Both the position numbers and the translations under genes were made by a program. From a bacterium (GTDB lineage Bacteria; Zhuqueibacterota; Zhuqueibacteria; Residuimicrobiales; Krinioviventaceae): 64,000 bases of DNA. This document shows positions 1 through 8,575 of the stretch, piece by piece. The notes beneath the pieces are model-generated. The model ran no database searches and was not told where the DNA came from. It saw nothing but the letters and a program-made list of their open reading frames with translations. The stretch lies in assembly GCA_029561455.1 (NCBI GenBank), contig JAKQIY010000085.1:62001-126000 (forward strand). Direction: 5' to 3'. The stretch's first letter is position 1, and each line of letters opens with the position of its first letter.

Positions 1-173
1 TTGTTAATGGATAAATAGGGGCTGTCAATGGCCCCGGTTCCGGTCTGGTCGCTACCTAGTTTGGCGACGTAAATTTTATTGCCGGTTGCAGCGCCGGCAC
101 CAGACTGTAAAACAAGCAACAAAAGGCAGATATGAAATACCCATACCATTTTTATAACATTATAATTTTTCAT
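1..173 (-). CDS. N-terminal fragment of a secreted parallel beta-helix protein
   Basis: Partial gene: it starts at the ATG at 173 and runs off the left edge after 57 codons. The first 28 or so residues are a signal peptide (hydrophobic run ICLLLLVL, then small residues around GAGAA). The mature start reads IYVAKLGSDQTGTG followed by a DSPYLSI-like stretch. This 'YVA..GSD..GTG....P..SI' pattern is the usual opening of right-handed parallel beta-helix (PbH1/DUF1565, pectate-lyase-like) surface proteins. The ribosome site is weak (GGA about 6 nt upstream). The gene is divergent from the GH5 gene at 377, and the roughly 200 bp between them must hold both promoters. The fold is inferred from the opening only; enzymatic function cannot be judged. 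Confidence 0.7.
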   Translation of the reverse strand, partial: MKNYNVIKMVWVFHICLLLLVLQSGAGAATGNKIYVAKLGSDQTGTGAIDSPYLSIN

Positions 174-376
174 TTACTGTCCATGTTTGTATTTATCCTC
201 AGCACATCCGAATTTTACTTTTAACAATCCCGGCACACTAACAAAAACCTGGTTTTGTTTATGAAAATTCCGGGATTATTTAGTCTCCCGGAAACTGAAT
301 TGAAAAAAAATATAATGAATTGTATTTTAAATTATTAAATTAGTCGGTACATAAAACACATTACAGGAAGATCATC

Positions 377-2539
377 ATGAAAAAAATAACCTGGCATACG
401 ATACGCAATCTGGTTATCAGCGTAATTATTTTCTTTACTCCCAGCCTGACAACCGCACAATCAGGAATCATAACCTTTAGCGGCATCAATTCACAAACTC
501 TTGAACCTCTGGCGCTGGACAGCATCCAGATTTATAACAAAACCCAAAACCAAGCCACCACCCTGACCGGGGCAACGAGTTTTGACCTGGCTTATTTTAC
601 CAGTATATCAATACGGCAAAGCGCGGTAATTGCTGATTTTCATCTTTCTGAAAATTATCCAAACAGTTTTCAAAACCATACCCGGTTCAATGTCTTTTTA
701 ACAGGCCGTCAGGAGGTTACTTTTACCTTGTACAATATCCTGGGGAGAAGGGTTCTGGAAAAAACCATAACATTGCATTCCGGCGGCCATACCTTTACTT
801 TACAGGGCGGCAGTCTGGCGACCGGTCTGTATTTTCTTTCCGCGCGGCTGGGTAATGAAATCAGGACAATAAAAATCCTCAAAACCGGTGTATATACAGC
901 CGGCGATCTGGGACTGGAATACGCCGGAGCCGGCGCAATGTTACCAGGTAATTTACAAAAATCCCGGCTCAATCCCGGTGATGCCTATAAATTTACCGGT
1001 TTCTCCACCGGCTACCCCCGCTGCACCCTGGACAATCAAACTCCGGCAGGCGGCGAAAATTTCCAGTTTGCGTTTATTCCTTACAGCGCCGTTCTGCCGG
1101 AACGCTGGCGGGGCTTTAACCTGCTGGGCAAGTTCACCGTGGAATGGAATAACGAGGGCTATGTTGAAGACGATTTTATCATGATCGCCGACCTCGGATT
1201 CAATTTTGTGCGGCTGCCTATCGATTACCGCACCTATTGCGAACCAGGTGACTGGTATACTTTTAATGCTGCCGGGCTCGATGACATTGATAACGCTGTG
1301 CTGTGGGGTCAGGAATACGGTATACATGTATGCATCAACCTGCACCGGGCGCCGGGCTATTGCGTCAACCCGCCTTCTACCCCGCTGCCCGCTTCTGAAA
1401 ATAAAAGCTTATGGTCTGATGAAGAAGTGCAACAAGTTTTTGCCGACCACTGGGCCATGTTTGCGGAACGCTATAAAAATGTACCGCGCGAGGCGCTCAG
1501 TTTCAACCTGGTCAACGAACCGGCGGATATTACGGGTGAACAATACTATAACGCCATGAAGCCGGCTATAGATGCCATCAGGGCAATCTCCCCGGAAAGA
1601 CTGATCATCATCGACGGCCTGAACTGGGCGAATGATCCGGCGCCGGAGTTTTACGCGGACGGCATTGTCCAGTCCCCGCATTTTTACCAGCCGTTCAACA
1701 TTACCCATTACAAAGCTGAATGGGTGGATGGTTCAGATAGCTGGCCGGAACCAACCTGGCCGGTGCACCTGGTTCCCAATACCCTGTACGGCTATTCGAA
1801 AAGTTCATACCAATCGCCGTTTATATTAAAAGCAAACCTGGCCGCCGGAACCACTGTTTCTATTCATGTTTACCAGGTTTCTACGCGGTTCGATATGGAT
1901 ATTCGGGCGGACAAAACCAAAATATTCACAAAATCTTTTATTCCGGGTCCCGGCGAGGGCGAATGGGAACAGGTTATCTACAGCGAAGAATGGAAAATTT
2001 ACCAGAACATTTATAATAAAACCTACTCTGCACAGGTGGCAACGGATGCGCAGGAAATCTCCATCCGGGGAACGACCGGCGACTGGATGACCTTTACTGA
2101 AATTCGCATAACCCCGCCGCCCGGTTCCGGCGAAGACGAACTGGTGATCATTCCGGCGATCAAGGATTGGGGCATTAAACAAGCCGGTTATTATATCCAA
2201 ACGGCAAACGGTAGTTTGCAGGCCGTCAATCCTCCGGTAGGTGCGGAAGCGCTGTTTGCACCGGACGGCTATGTAACCAAATGGCAGGCAGTGGATGCGC
2301 AGGGAATTCCTGTGTTTGTCGGCGAATGGGGCGTATACCGTTTTACACCCCACGATGTAACGCTGGCGTTTATGGAAGACCGGCTCAAAGCCATGCAGGC
2401 CGCAGGACTTGGCTGGGCGTTGTGGAATTTCCGCGGCTCCTTTGGTATACTGGACAGCGACCGCGAGGATGTTGATTATATAAATTATAACGGTCATCAA
2501 CTGGATGCGGATATGCTGGATTTACTGCAACAATATTAA
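377..2539 (+). CDS. Secreted GH5-family glycoside hydrolase (cellulase-like) with internal sorting-type domain
   Basis: Endo-beta-glucanase-like enzyme for extracellular polysaccharide. A signal peptide covers residues 1-28 (ends TTAQ). Residues 90-170 (SENYPN, TLYNILGRRV, TGLYFLSARL, TIKILKTG) match the FlgD-like/Por sorting domain, which here lies before the catalytic domain instead of at the C-terminus. The GH5 barrel begins near residue 240 (RGFNLLGKF) and shows FVRLPIDY, the acid/base Glu381 in FNLVNEP and the nucleophile Glu650 in VFVGEWG, ending with ALWNFRG. About 150 residues between the two catalytic glutamates (roughly 465-615, ending MTFTEIRITPP) look like an inserted beta-sandwich, perhaps carbohydrate binding. 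A hairpin terminator follows the gene. The GH5 assignment is firm; the substrate (cellulose, mannan or xyloglucan) is not determinable. Confidence 0.88.
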   Translation: MKKITWHTIRNLVISVIIFFTPSLTTAQSGIITFSGINSQTLEPLALDSIQIYNKTQNQATTLTGATSFDLAYFTSISIRQSAVIADFHLSENYPNSFQNHTRFNVFLTGRQEVTFTLYNILGRRVLEKTITLHSGGHTFTLQGGSLATGLYFLSARLGNEIRTIKILKTGVYTAGDLGLEYAGAGAMLPGNLQKSRLNPGDAYKFTGFSTGYPRCTLDNQTPAGGENFQFAFIPYSAVLPERWRGFNLLGKFTVEWNNEGYVEDDFIMIADLGFNFVRLPIDYRTYCEPGDWYTFNAAGLDDIDNAVLWGQEYGIHVCINLHRAPGYCVNPPSTPLPASENKSLWSDEEVQQVFADHWAMFAERYKNVPREALSFNLVNEPADITGEQYYNAMKPAIDAIRAISPERLIIIDGLNWANDPAPEFYADGIVQSPHFYQPFNITHYKAEWVDGSDSWPEPTWPVHLVPNTLYGYSKSSYQSPFILKANLAAGTTVSIHVYQVSTRFDMDIRADKTKIFTKSFIPGPGEGEWEQVIYSEEWKIYQNIYNKTYSAQVATDAQEISIRGTTGDWMTFTEIRITPPPGSGEDELVIIPAIKDWGIKQAGYYIQTANGSLQAVNPPVGAEALFAPDGYVTKWQAVDAQGIPVFVGEWGVYRFTPHDVTLAFMEDRLKAMQAAGLGWALWNFRGSFGILDSDREDVDYINYNGHQLDADMLDLLQQY

Positions 2540-2560
2540 TATTAAAATTACAATAAATAA

Positions 2561-2600
2561 ACCCGGTATAAGAAAAAAATACCGGGTTAAAAATTTTTTT
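2561..2600 (+). terminator. Rho-independent terminator after the GH5 gene
   Basis: ACCCGGTA and TACCGGGT form a stem around an A-rich loop. A run of seven T residues follows at 2594-2600, about 22 nt after the stop codon. Confidence 0.8.
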
Positions 2601-2748
2601 GCAGAAAACTAATTTTTTAGTATATTTAAATAAAAATCATTTTCCCAATACACCTCGTTCCAAATAACCGGGAAAGTCAAGATTATACGTCGGCAACCAG
2701 GGGAAAAATGATGGTATTTGATATGATCGTATCCAATTCAGGAGTATA

Positions 2749-5700
2749 ATGATTATGAATAAAATCGTGTTTATGCTGTTAATGATGCTAGTCATTATGA
2801 CTAGTTTCCTCCAGGCAAGGTCGGTGGAAAAACTGTTCCTGGAAACAAACGCTACGCGTATGAATGGTACAACCACTATCGATGTTACCGACGCCAACCG
2901 CTATCGCATGGCGCCTGTCAAATTTGATATGCTGCAAAAGGCGGACGGTACCCCTGCCCTGAATATTGGCGATCAGTTCATTCTCAATCTCTTTACCGAT
3001 GTTACCGACACTGTTATTATAGATAAAGTCTTTAATTACCTGCCCGGCACCTACACATTGCGTGGTTGCGTGCCGGGTAAAGGAATGACGCGGCTGTTTC
3101 TTACTTTTACCGGCGAAAAGTTGATCGCATTATATTCCGTTCCGGAACAGGGGCGGGATTATCATATTATTTATGATATTGCCAACAACAGGTGCTGCAT
3201 AAAACAGATGCGAACCGATGCCGGTACCGTTATGGATGATGCTCCCGCCCTGCTGCCGCCGGATGTAAAGCCGGATGACTCTAATTATGATGCTTTAATT
3301 AAAAACAACAAAGACACTACCAATGTTTTTCAAACCGATGCTGACGCCTATACTACAGTGGATGTGATGATTGTATATACACCAGCAGCCAAAACCTGGG
3401 CGTCAAGTTCCGATAACGGTATCAATAACACCATATCACAGGCTATGGCTCTCGGCCAAACCGCACTTAATAACAGTGAAATTAACATTATTCTTAACCT
3501 GGTGTTAGCGCAGGAAGTCAGTTATACTGAAAGCGGCTCCAGTACCAAAGATTTGTACCGTATCACCTACTCGGCGAATTATGATCCCTGGAACCAGGAG
3601 GGTACGCCGCATTACATGGATGAGGTACATGGATGGCGTGATGCATATAAAGCCGATTTGGTAGCGATATTAACTAACTGCACCGATACCGGTGGCGTTG
3701 GCTGGCTGCTGAACTGGACTATAGGACGTCCTGAATTTGGTTTTTGCCTGGCGCGCGTACAACAAACCTCATGGACATATACGCTTATACATGAATGGGG
3801 GCATAATATGGGCGCGCATCATCGTAAAGACCAGGCCGTGCAACCGGGGCCGGGGTTGTATACCTATTCCGCGGGCTGGCGCTGGATAGGACAAAACGGA
3901 TCTCGCTACTGTTCGGTAATGTCATACCAGGATTCGTGGGACGGTAACTATGTCAGTCAGGTAGGTTATTTTTCCAACCCCTTAATTCAACATCAGGCAA
4001 CGCCAACAGGGAATATTGTAGATGGCGATAATGTCCGTGGTTTAAACCAGATCAGCAATGTCATCGGTGCATATCGGGATAGGGGATCCTCCACAAATCC
4101 GATCATTTCGGGATTTTTAAAAACAATCGGCGGAACAGCTTTTAACAATATCCAGATTGTTTTTAGTAACGGCGCGGGTTCCACAACATCAGACATTAAC
4201 GGTTATTATGCTAAAATAGTTCCCAATAACTGGAGTGGTACTGCTACCCCGGTGAATGCTTATCCTCTGTTCAACCCGGTTTTTCTCAGTTACAAAAACG
4301 TAACAAGTGATCAAAGCAATAAAAATTATACCGGTTACAAGAAAGGAAGTAATAATAATTTCTGGGTTTTAAGTCCTCAGGGTGGTGAAAAGTGGAAACA
4401 GGGTGAACAGCATATCATAACATGGGCTGCCCGTCCGGATGATGAAAATGTGTATGTGGATTTATATAATAAAGACGGTTTTGTCCAAAGGCTCAAAGCG
4501 AACGGTACCAGAAACGACGGTAATTTTACCTGGGATATTGGCCAGAACATTCCGCCTGACTCTACTTATAAAATAAGGATTACCGGAATAACTACCAAAA
4601 CATACCATGAAAACTATTATGTTTTTACAATCAGGAAACAAATCATTCCCGATCCCCCAGCTTTATTATCACCGGCTAACAATGCCGTAGATATCACAAC
4701 TACTCCACGTCTGGAATGGAGTTATGAAACCAATGCTTCGTACCGGGTGCAAATTGCCGGGGATGCCGCCTTTAATAATATGTTGGCGGAAGACTCGATT
4801 GTACTGACATCACACTATAACGTGCCTGCATGGTTATTACCCGTTAATTCAACCTGCTACTGGCGGGCTCAAACAAGTTTGGATGGCGAAAGCAGTGACT
4901 GGTCTGAAAACTTTAAGTTTCAAACAACTGCCGTTGCGGATACGTTAAAACTATTTATTGAAAACCTTGAACCGGCAAAATACCAGGCCGTATATATTGA
5001 TGAGTGGGAAAAATATTATACGGATCGCAATTACCAGGTCATGGCAATACCGGACTCTTTGAAGCATCTGCTATGGATTCGCACCGCCAATGATGATAAA
5101 AACAATGCCGCAGCGAATATGATAAGCTTTCAGTTACTCAAGGGCGCTACCATTTATATAGCCTATGACAGCCGGGCTACGGCGCCGCCGGACTGGCTGA
5201 ATAATGATTTTACTTTGACAAATTCAATTATTAATGTTAACGACAAATTTGAATACTTTACTCTCTGGAAAAAACATGCCCCCGCCGGGCCGATTGCCCT
5301 GGGAGGAAATATGGCGCACGGCGCGGCCGGCGCAAAAACTAATTTTGTGGTACTGCTTAAACCGGATGAAATTCCTGCCCAAATTGTTGTTTCATCTCCG
5401 AATGGCGGTGAGACCTGGTATAAAGGCGCAACCCAGGTTATATCCTGGTCTTGTACCGGGAATGTCGGCAATAATGTAAAAATTGAACTGTATCAAGCCG
5501 GCAGTTCCTCCAATATTATTTGTGATACGACCGCCAATAATAATTTTTATACCTGGACAATCCCCGACTCTCTTGCTCCCGGAAATGATTATAAAGTACG
5601 GATCACCTCGGTAGCGAACAACACGGTATGGGATGAAGGCAATGCGCCCTTTACAATTGCGGATAAACCTGCAATCATTGTGACCGCTCCAAACGGCGGT

Positions 5701-7413
5701 GAAACCTGGCTGAAAAAATCTCTACAGGTTATTTCCTGGAGCAGCGTCGGCGAGGTTGGCGAACAGGTAAAAATTGACCTCTATAAAGACGGCAGCTTGC
5801 TCACTACCGTTCATGAAGCCACGACAAATGACGACTCCCTGGTCTGGATTGTGCCCGATACGCTCGTTGCCGGGGACGATTACCGGATTCGGATTACCGC
5901 CCTTGACGATAACGCCGTGTGGGATGAAAGCGACGCCCTCTTTACTATAACGGATATTCCACAACTCTCTCTCACTTCGCCCAATGGTGGCGAATACTGG
6001 TTGAAAGGCTCGCCGCAAACGATTACCTGGAACAGCCTGGGGAATGTCAGCGCCAATCTGAAAATCGATCTGTATAAAAACGGCAATTTCGACCGGCTGA
6101 TCAATATGAACGCCGCCAATACCGGGTCACTCAACTGGACTGTTCCGGCTAATGTAAGTTCCGGAAAGTATTATCAGGTCAAGATCACTTCCATTGCCGA
6201 TAAAACCCTGTGGGATGCCAGCGACAGCCTGTTTACCATTACCGACCACCCGAAGCTCACAATCACTTCTCCGAACGGCGGCGAAACCTGGTACAAAAAT
6301 TCAATGCAGACGATTACCTGGCAAAACACCGGACTGGTTGGCGATGAGGTCAAAATAGAGCTCTATAAAAACGGCACTTTAACAACAACTATTAGTGAAA
6401 CTACGGTCAATGATGATTCCCTTCTCTGGACGATACCGCCCGCGCTGGCATCCGGCGATGATTATAAAATCCATATTACATCAACCAGCAATGATACGGT
6501 ATGGGATGAAAGCGATTCTCAGTTTAGCATAATTGAACGACCTTCGATCACGCTGATTGAGCCGACCGGCGGCGAAACCCTGATAAAGGGGACAATGCAA
6601 ATAATCGCCTGGAACAAAACCGGCGATATCGGATCGTTAGTTAAAATCGAACTGTTTAAAAGCGGAACGCTAAATTCCATGATCCGGGCAGCCACTGCTA
6701 ATGACGATTCACTGGCATGGGACGTACCGTTCACCCTGCCCTCCGCAGCGGATTACACGATCAAGATCACCTCGTTGGTCAATCCTGACTGGCACGACAG
6801 CAGTGACAGAACTTTTGCAATCCGCAATCCGCAGCCAGTTGCCGTCAATCTGCTTACCCCGGCTGACGCGGTCATCATCACTAATCCCATCCCACAGTTT
6901 AGCTGGACGAGTTCGGAATTCGCTACGAGTTACCGTTTGCAGGTGGCGGGCGATCCCCTGTTCACCATGCCCGCAATCGATGTGGAAACCGATTCGTGTT
7001 CCTTCACTCCGGCGGCAGAACTGACTAGCGGCGTCTGGCGCTGGCGGGTACAGGCCGGCAATGAAACCGGTACAAGCCAATGGTCGGCGGTGTTCACATT
7101 CCACCTGGAAAGCTCCGGCATTCTGGATTACGATTCACAGGCAATACCTGAACATTATTTCCTGGCGCAGAATTATCCCAATCCGTTCAATCCGGTAACA
7201 ACCATCAAATGCGGACTACCGCAAGCCGGTTATGTAGAAGTTAAAGTATTCAACCTGGCAGGACAATTGCTCGATGTTTTATTGGAACGGCAATTGCCGC
7301 CAGGCACAGCCACATTAACTTTTAACGCCTCTCACTATCCCAGCGGTATTTATTACTATGTGATGTCCGCGGGTGAATTTCGGGATGTGAAAAAAATGCT
7401 ACTGGTCAAATAA
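2749..7413 (+). CDS. Large secreted reprolysin-type zinc metalloprotease with six Kre9/KNH-like repeats and a sorting domain
   Basis: A signal peptide (MLLMMLVIMTSFLQA) leads a pro-region. The catalytic domain carries HEWGHNMGAHH (first His at residue 348), matching HExxHNxGxxH of M12B/reprolysin-type metzincins, with a Met-turn SVMSY about 40 residues later. The C-terminal two thirds are adhesion-like. Six copies of a 95-residue module with the signature SPNGGETW..G..Q.I.W begin near residues 543, 883, 981, 1076, 1174 and 1271; they resemble the Ser-Thr-rich Kre9/KNH domain. Fibronectin-like units lie at about 640-735 and 1365-1455. The last 80 residues are the sorting domain (QNYPNPFNPVTTI, then MLLVK). 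Start: ATG at 2749 or 2755; GGAG at 2741 gives spacing 4 or 10, so the choice is open. It probably degrades or binds extracellular protein. Confidence 0.88.
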   Translation: MIMNKIVFMLLMMLVIMTSFLQARSVEKLFLETNATRMNGTTTIDVTDANRYRMAPVKFDMLQKADGTPALNIGDQFILNLFTDVTDTVIIDKVFNYLPGTYTLRGCVPGKGMTRLFLTFTGEKLIALYSVPEQGRDYHIIYDIANNRCCIKQMRTDAGTVMDDAPALLPPDVKPDDSNYDALIKNNKDTTNVFQTDADAYTTVDVMIVYTPAAKTWASSSDNGINNTISQAMALGQTALNNSEINIILNLVLAQEVSYTESGSSTKDLYRITYSANYDPWNQEGTPHYMDEVHGWRDAYKADLVAILTNCTDTGGVGWLLNWTIGRPEFGFCLARVQQTSWTYTLIHEWGHNMGAHHRKDQAVQPGPGLYTYSAGWRWIGQNGSRYCSVMSYQDSWDGNYVSQVGYFSNPLIQHQATPTGNIVDGDNVRGLNQISNVIGAYRDRGSSTNPIISGFLKTIGGTAFNNIQIVFSNGAGSTTSDINGYYAKIVPNNWSGTATPVNAYPLFNPVFLSYKNVTSDQSNKNYTGYKKGSNNNFWVLSPQGGEKWKQGEQHIITWAARPDDENVYVDLYNKDGFVQRLKANGTRNDGNFTWDIGQNIPPDSTYKIRITGITTKTYHENYYVFTIRKQIIPDPPALLSPANNAVDITTTPRLEWSYETNASYRVQIAGDAAFNNMLAEDSIVLTSHYNVPAWLLPVNSTCYWRAQTSLDGESSDWSENFKFQTTAVADTLKLFIENLEPAKYQAVYIDEWEKYYTDRNYQVMAIPDSLKHLLWIRTANDDKNNAAANMISFQLLKGATIYIAYDSRATAPPDWLNNDFTLTNSIINVNDKFEYFTLWKKHAPAGPIALGGNMAHGAAGAKTNFVVLLKPDEIPAQIVVSSPNGGETWYKGATQVISWSCTGNVGNNVKIELYQAGSSSNIICDTTANNNFYTWTIPDSLAPGNDYKVRITSVANNTVWDEGNAPFTIADKPAIIVTAPNGGETWLKKSLQVISWSSVGEVGEQVKIDLYKDGSLLTTVHEATTNDDSLVWIVPDTLVAGDDYRIRITALDDNAVWDESDALFTITDIPQLSLTSPNGGEYWLKGSPQTITWNSLGNVSANLKIDLYKNGNFDRLINMNAANTGSLNWTVPANVSSGKYYQVKITSIADKTLWDASDSLFTITDHPKLTITSPNGGETWYKNSMQTITWQNTGLVGDEVKIELYKNGTLTTTISETTVNDDSLLWTIPPALASGDDYKIHITSTSNDTVWDESDSQFSIIERPSITLIEPTGGETLIKGTMQIIAWNKTGDIGSLVKIELFKSGTLNSMIRAATANDDSLAWDVPFTLPSAADYTIKITSLVNPDWHDSSDRTFAIRNPQPVAVNLLTPADAVIITNPIPQFSWTSSEFATSYRLQVAGDPLFTMPAIDVETDSCSFTPAAELTSGVWRWRVQAGNETGTSQWSAVFTFHLESSGILDYDSQAIPEHYFLAQNYPNPFNPVTTIKCGLPQAGYVEVKVFNLAGQLLDVLLERQLPPGTATLTFNASHYPSGIYYYVMSAGEFRDVKKMLLVK

Positions 7414-7440
7414 AGAGATATAAAATATCAACCCCTAAAA

Positions 7441-7490
7441 AAACAAACCCGGTGAGCGAATTTCTCAAACGCCAACCGGGTTTGTTTTTA
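7441..7490. terminator. Bidirectional terminator between convergent genes
   Basis: AAACAAACCCGGT (7441-7453) pairs with ACCGGGTTTGTTT (7475-7487). T-rich tails occur on both strands, so it can stop the protease gene (+) and the lipoprotein gene at 7526-8221 (-). Confidence 0.8.
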
Positions 7491-7525
7491 TTACGATCGT
7501 GTTATCGTATAAATACTAACTTGGT

Positions 7526-8221
7526 TTACTCACGATAAAGATAAAAATTGACATACTGGACCGAATCCGGGTAGACATGGACAACTTTACCGGTGCTTTT
7601 ATAGCCTTCACAGGTCGCTTTTAAATAATAGGTGCCTTGCTGTAATTCAAACCAGTATTGGGCAAAATCATCGGTTACTTTTAATACGCTGTCGCCCAAA
7701 ATCACTCTGCGTTCCGGAACCAGGTATTGCAGGGTTTGGGATTGCAGAGTAGCGCCGGTAACACTTTCCCAAATTTCCTTACCGTTCCAGGTATTTAATT
7801 CCGGTTTGGCGGCGGCTTTTTCCACAAACAAATTCATATCCTGGAATTCGCCGTAAATCCGGCCCTTACGGGTATCGGGAGTTAATGTAAAATTATAAAT
7901 CGTGGTTTTTCCGCCATTGACCTCGACCTGCGCGGTAGCATCCAGGTAACCCAAAGATGAACACAACAGGTGGTATGTACCATCTTTAGTAATTGAAACT
8001 GAAAAACTGCCGTCATTAGTGGTGGTGGCCACCAAGCTATCGTCGCAAAAAATAAAACATTCATGATTGATAATTATCTGGCTGGATGTGGAATTATTGA
8101 CAACACCGTTGATCTTGCCGCCGGTTGGTTTCGGTGCGGTTGTGGCTTTATCACTACAGCTCATATTAATTATAATAAAACTAAACAAAATCATAAAAGT
8201 GATCAATGTTCTGTTACGCAA
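7526..8221 (-). CDS. Carboxypeptidase-regulatory-like (CarboxypepD_reg) lipoprotein
   Basis: Unrecognised surface or periplasmic lipoprotein of 231 residues. I place the start at the TTG at 8221: a full ACCTCCT complement (SD AGGAGGT, 8228-8234) sits 6 nt upstream, while the more distal ATG at 8257 has no such site. From this TTG the N-terminus is a hydrophobic helix ending NMSC followed by SDKATTAPKP, a lipoprotein-like signal, although Asn at -3 is unusual. Two beta-sandwich units follow, resembling carboxypeptidase regulatory/transthyretin-like folds: KINGVVNN...NDGSFSVSI...GTYHLLC, then KGRIYGEF...GTYYLKATCEGY...VNFYLYRE. It is convergent with the protease gene and shares its terminator. 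Function is unknown; such domains often sit in outer-membrane or surface proteins of this group. Confidence 0.75.
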   Translation of the reverse strand: MRNRTLITFMILFSFIIINMSCSDKATTAPKPTGGKINGVVNNSTSSQIIINHECFIFCDDSLVATTTNDGSFSVSITKDGTYHLLCSSLGYLDATAQVEVNGGKTTIYNFTLTPDTRKGRIYGEFQDMNLFVEKAAAKPELNTWNGKEIWESVTGATLQSQTLQYLVPERRVILGDSVLKVTDDFAQYWFELQQGTYYLKATCEGYKSTGKVVHVYPDSVQYVNFYLYRE

Positions 8222-8575
8222 AATGTTACCTCCTGAAAGTAATGAATAGTGATTCAATTTTTATAATTTAATAAATTTCGCAACAAACAACAATTAATTA
8301 TTTCGCAACCGGTCAGGCTGAATGAACAGTTATAAGAGCTATCAATAACCAACCGGTTTATGTTTGTCGTTTTTTTAATGTACTGTCATACCCTTTTATT
8401 GCAGAATTGTTTTTTCCGGATCGAATTAGGGGTTGCTTGTTTACTGCGTTGGTTACCGGTAATTAATTGGCGGGATTGGAATTTTTCTGGTTATGAAGGC
8501 ACAGGTAAAGGATTACCCATGCCTTCCGGTACTACATTGACTGACAACAAAAATCCAGGGACGAACCCTGTATTG

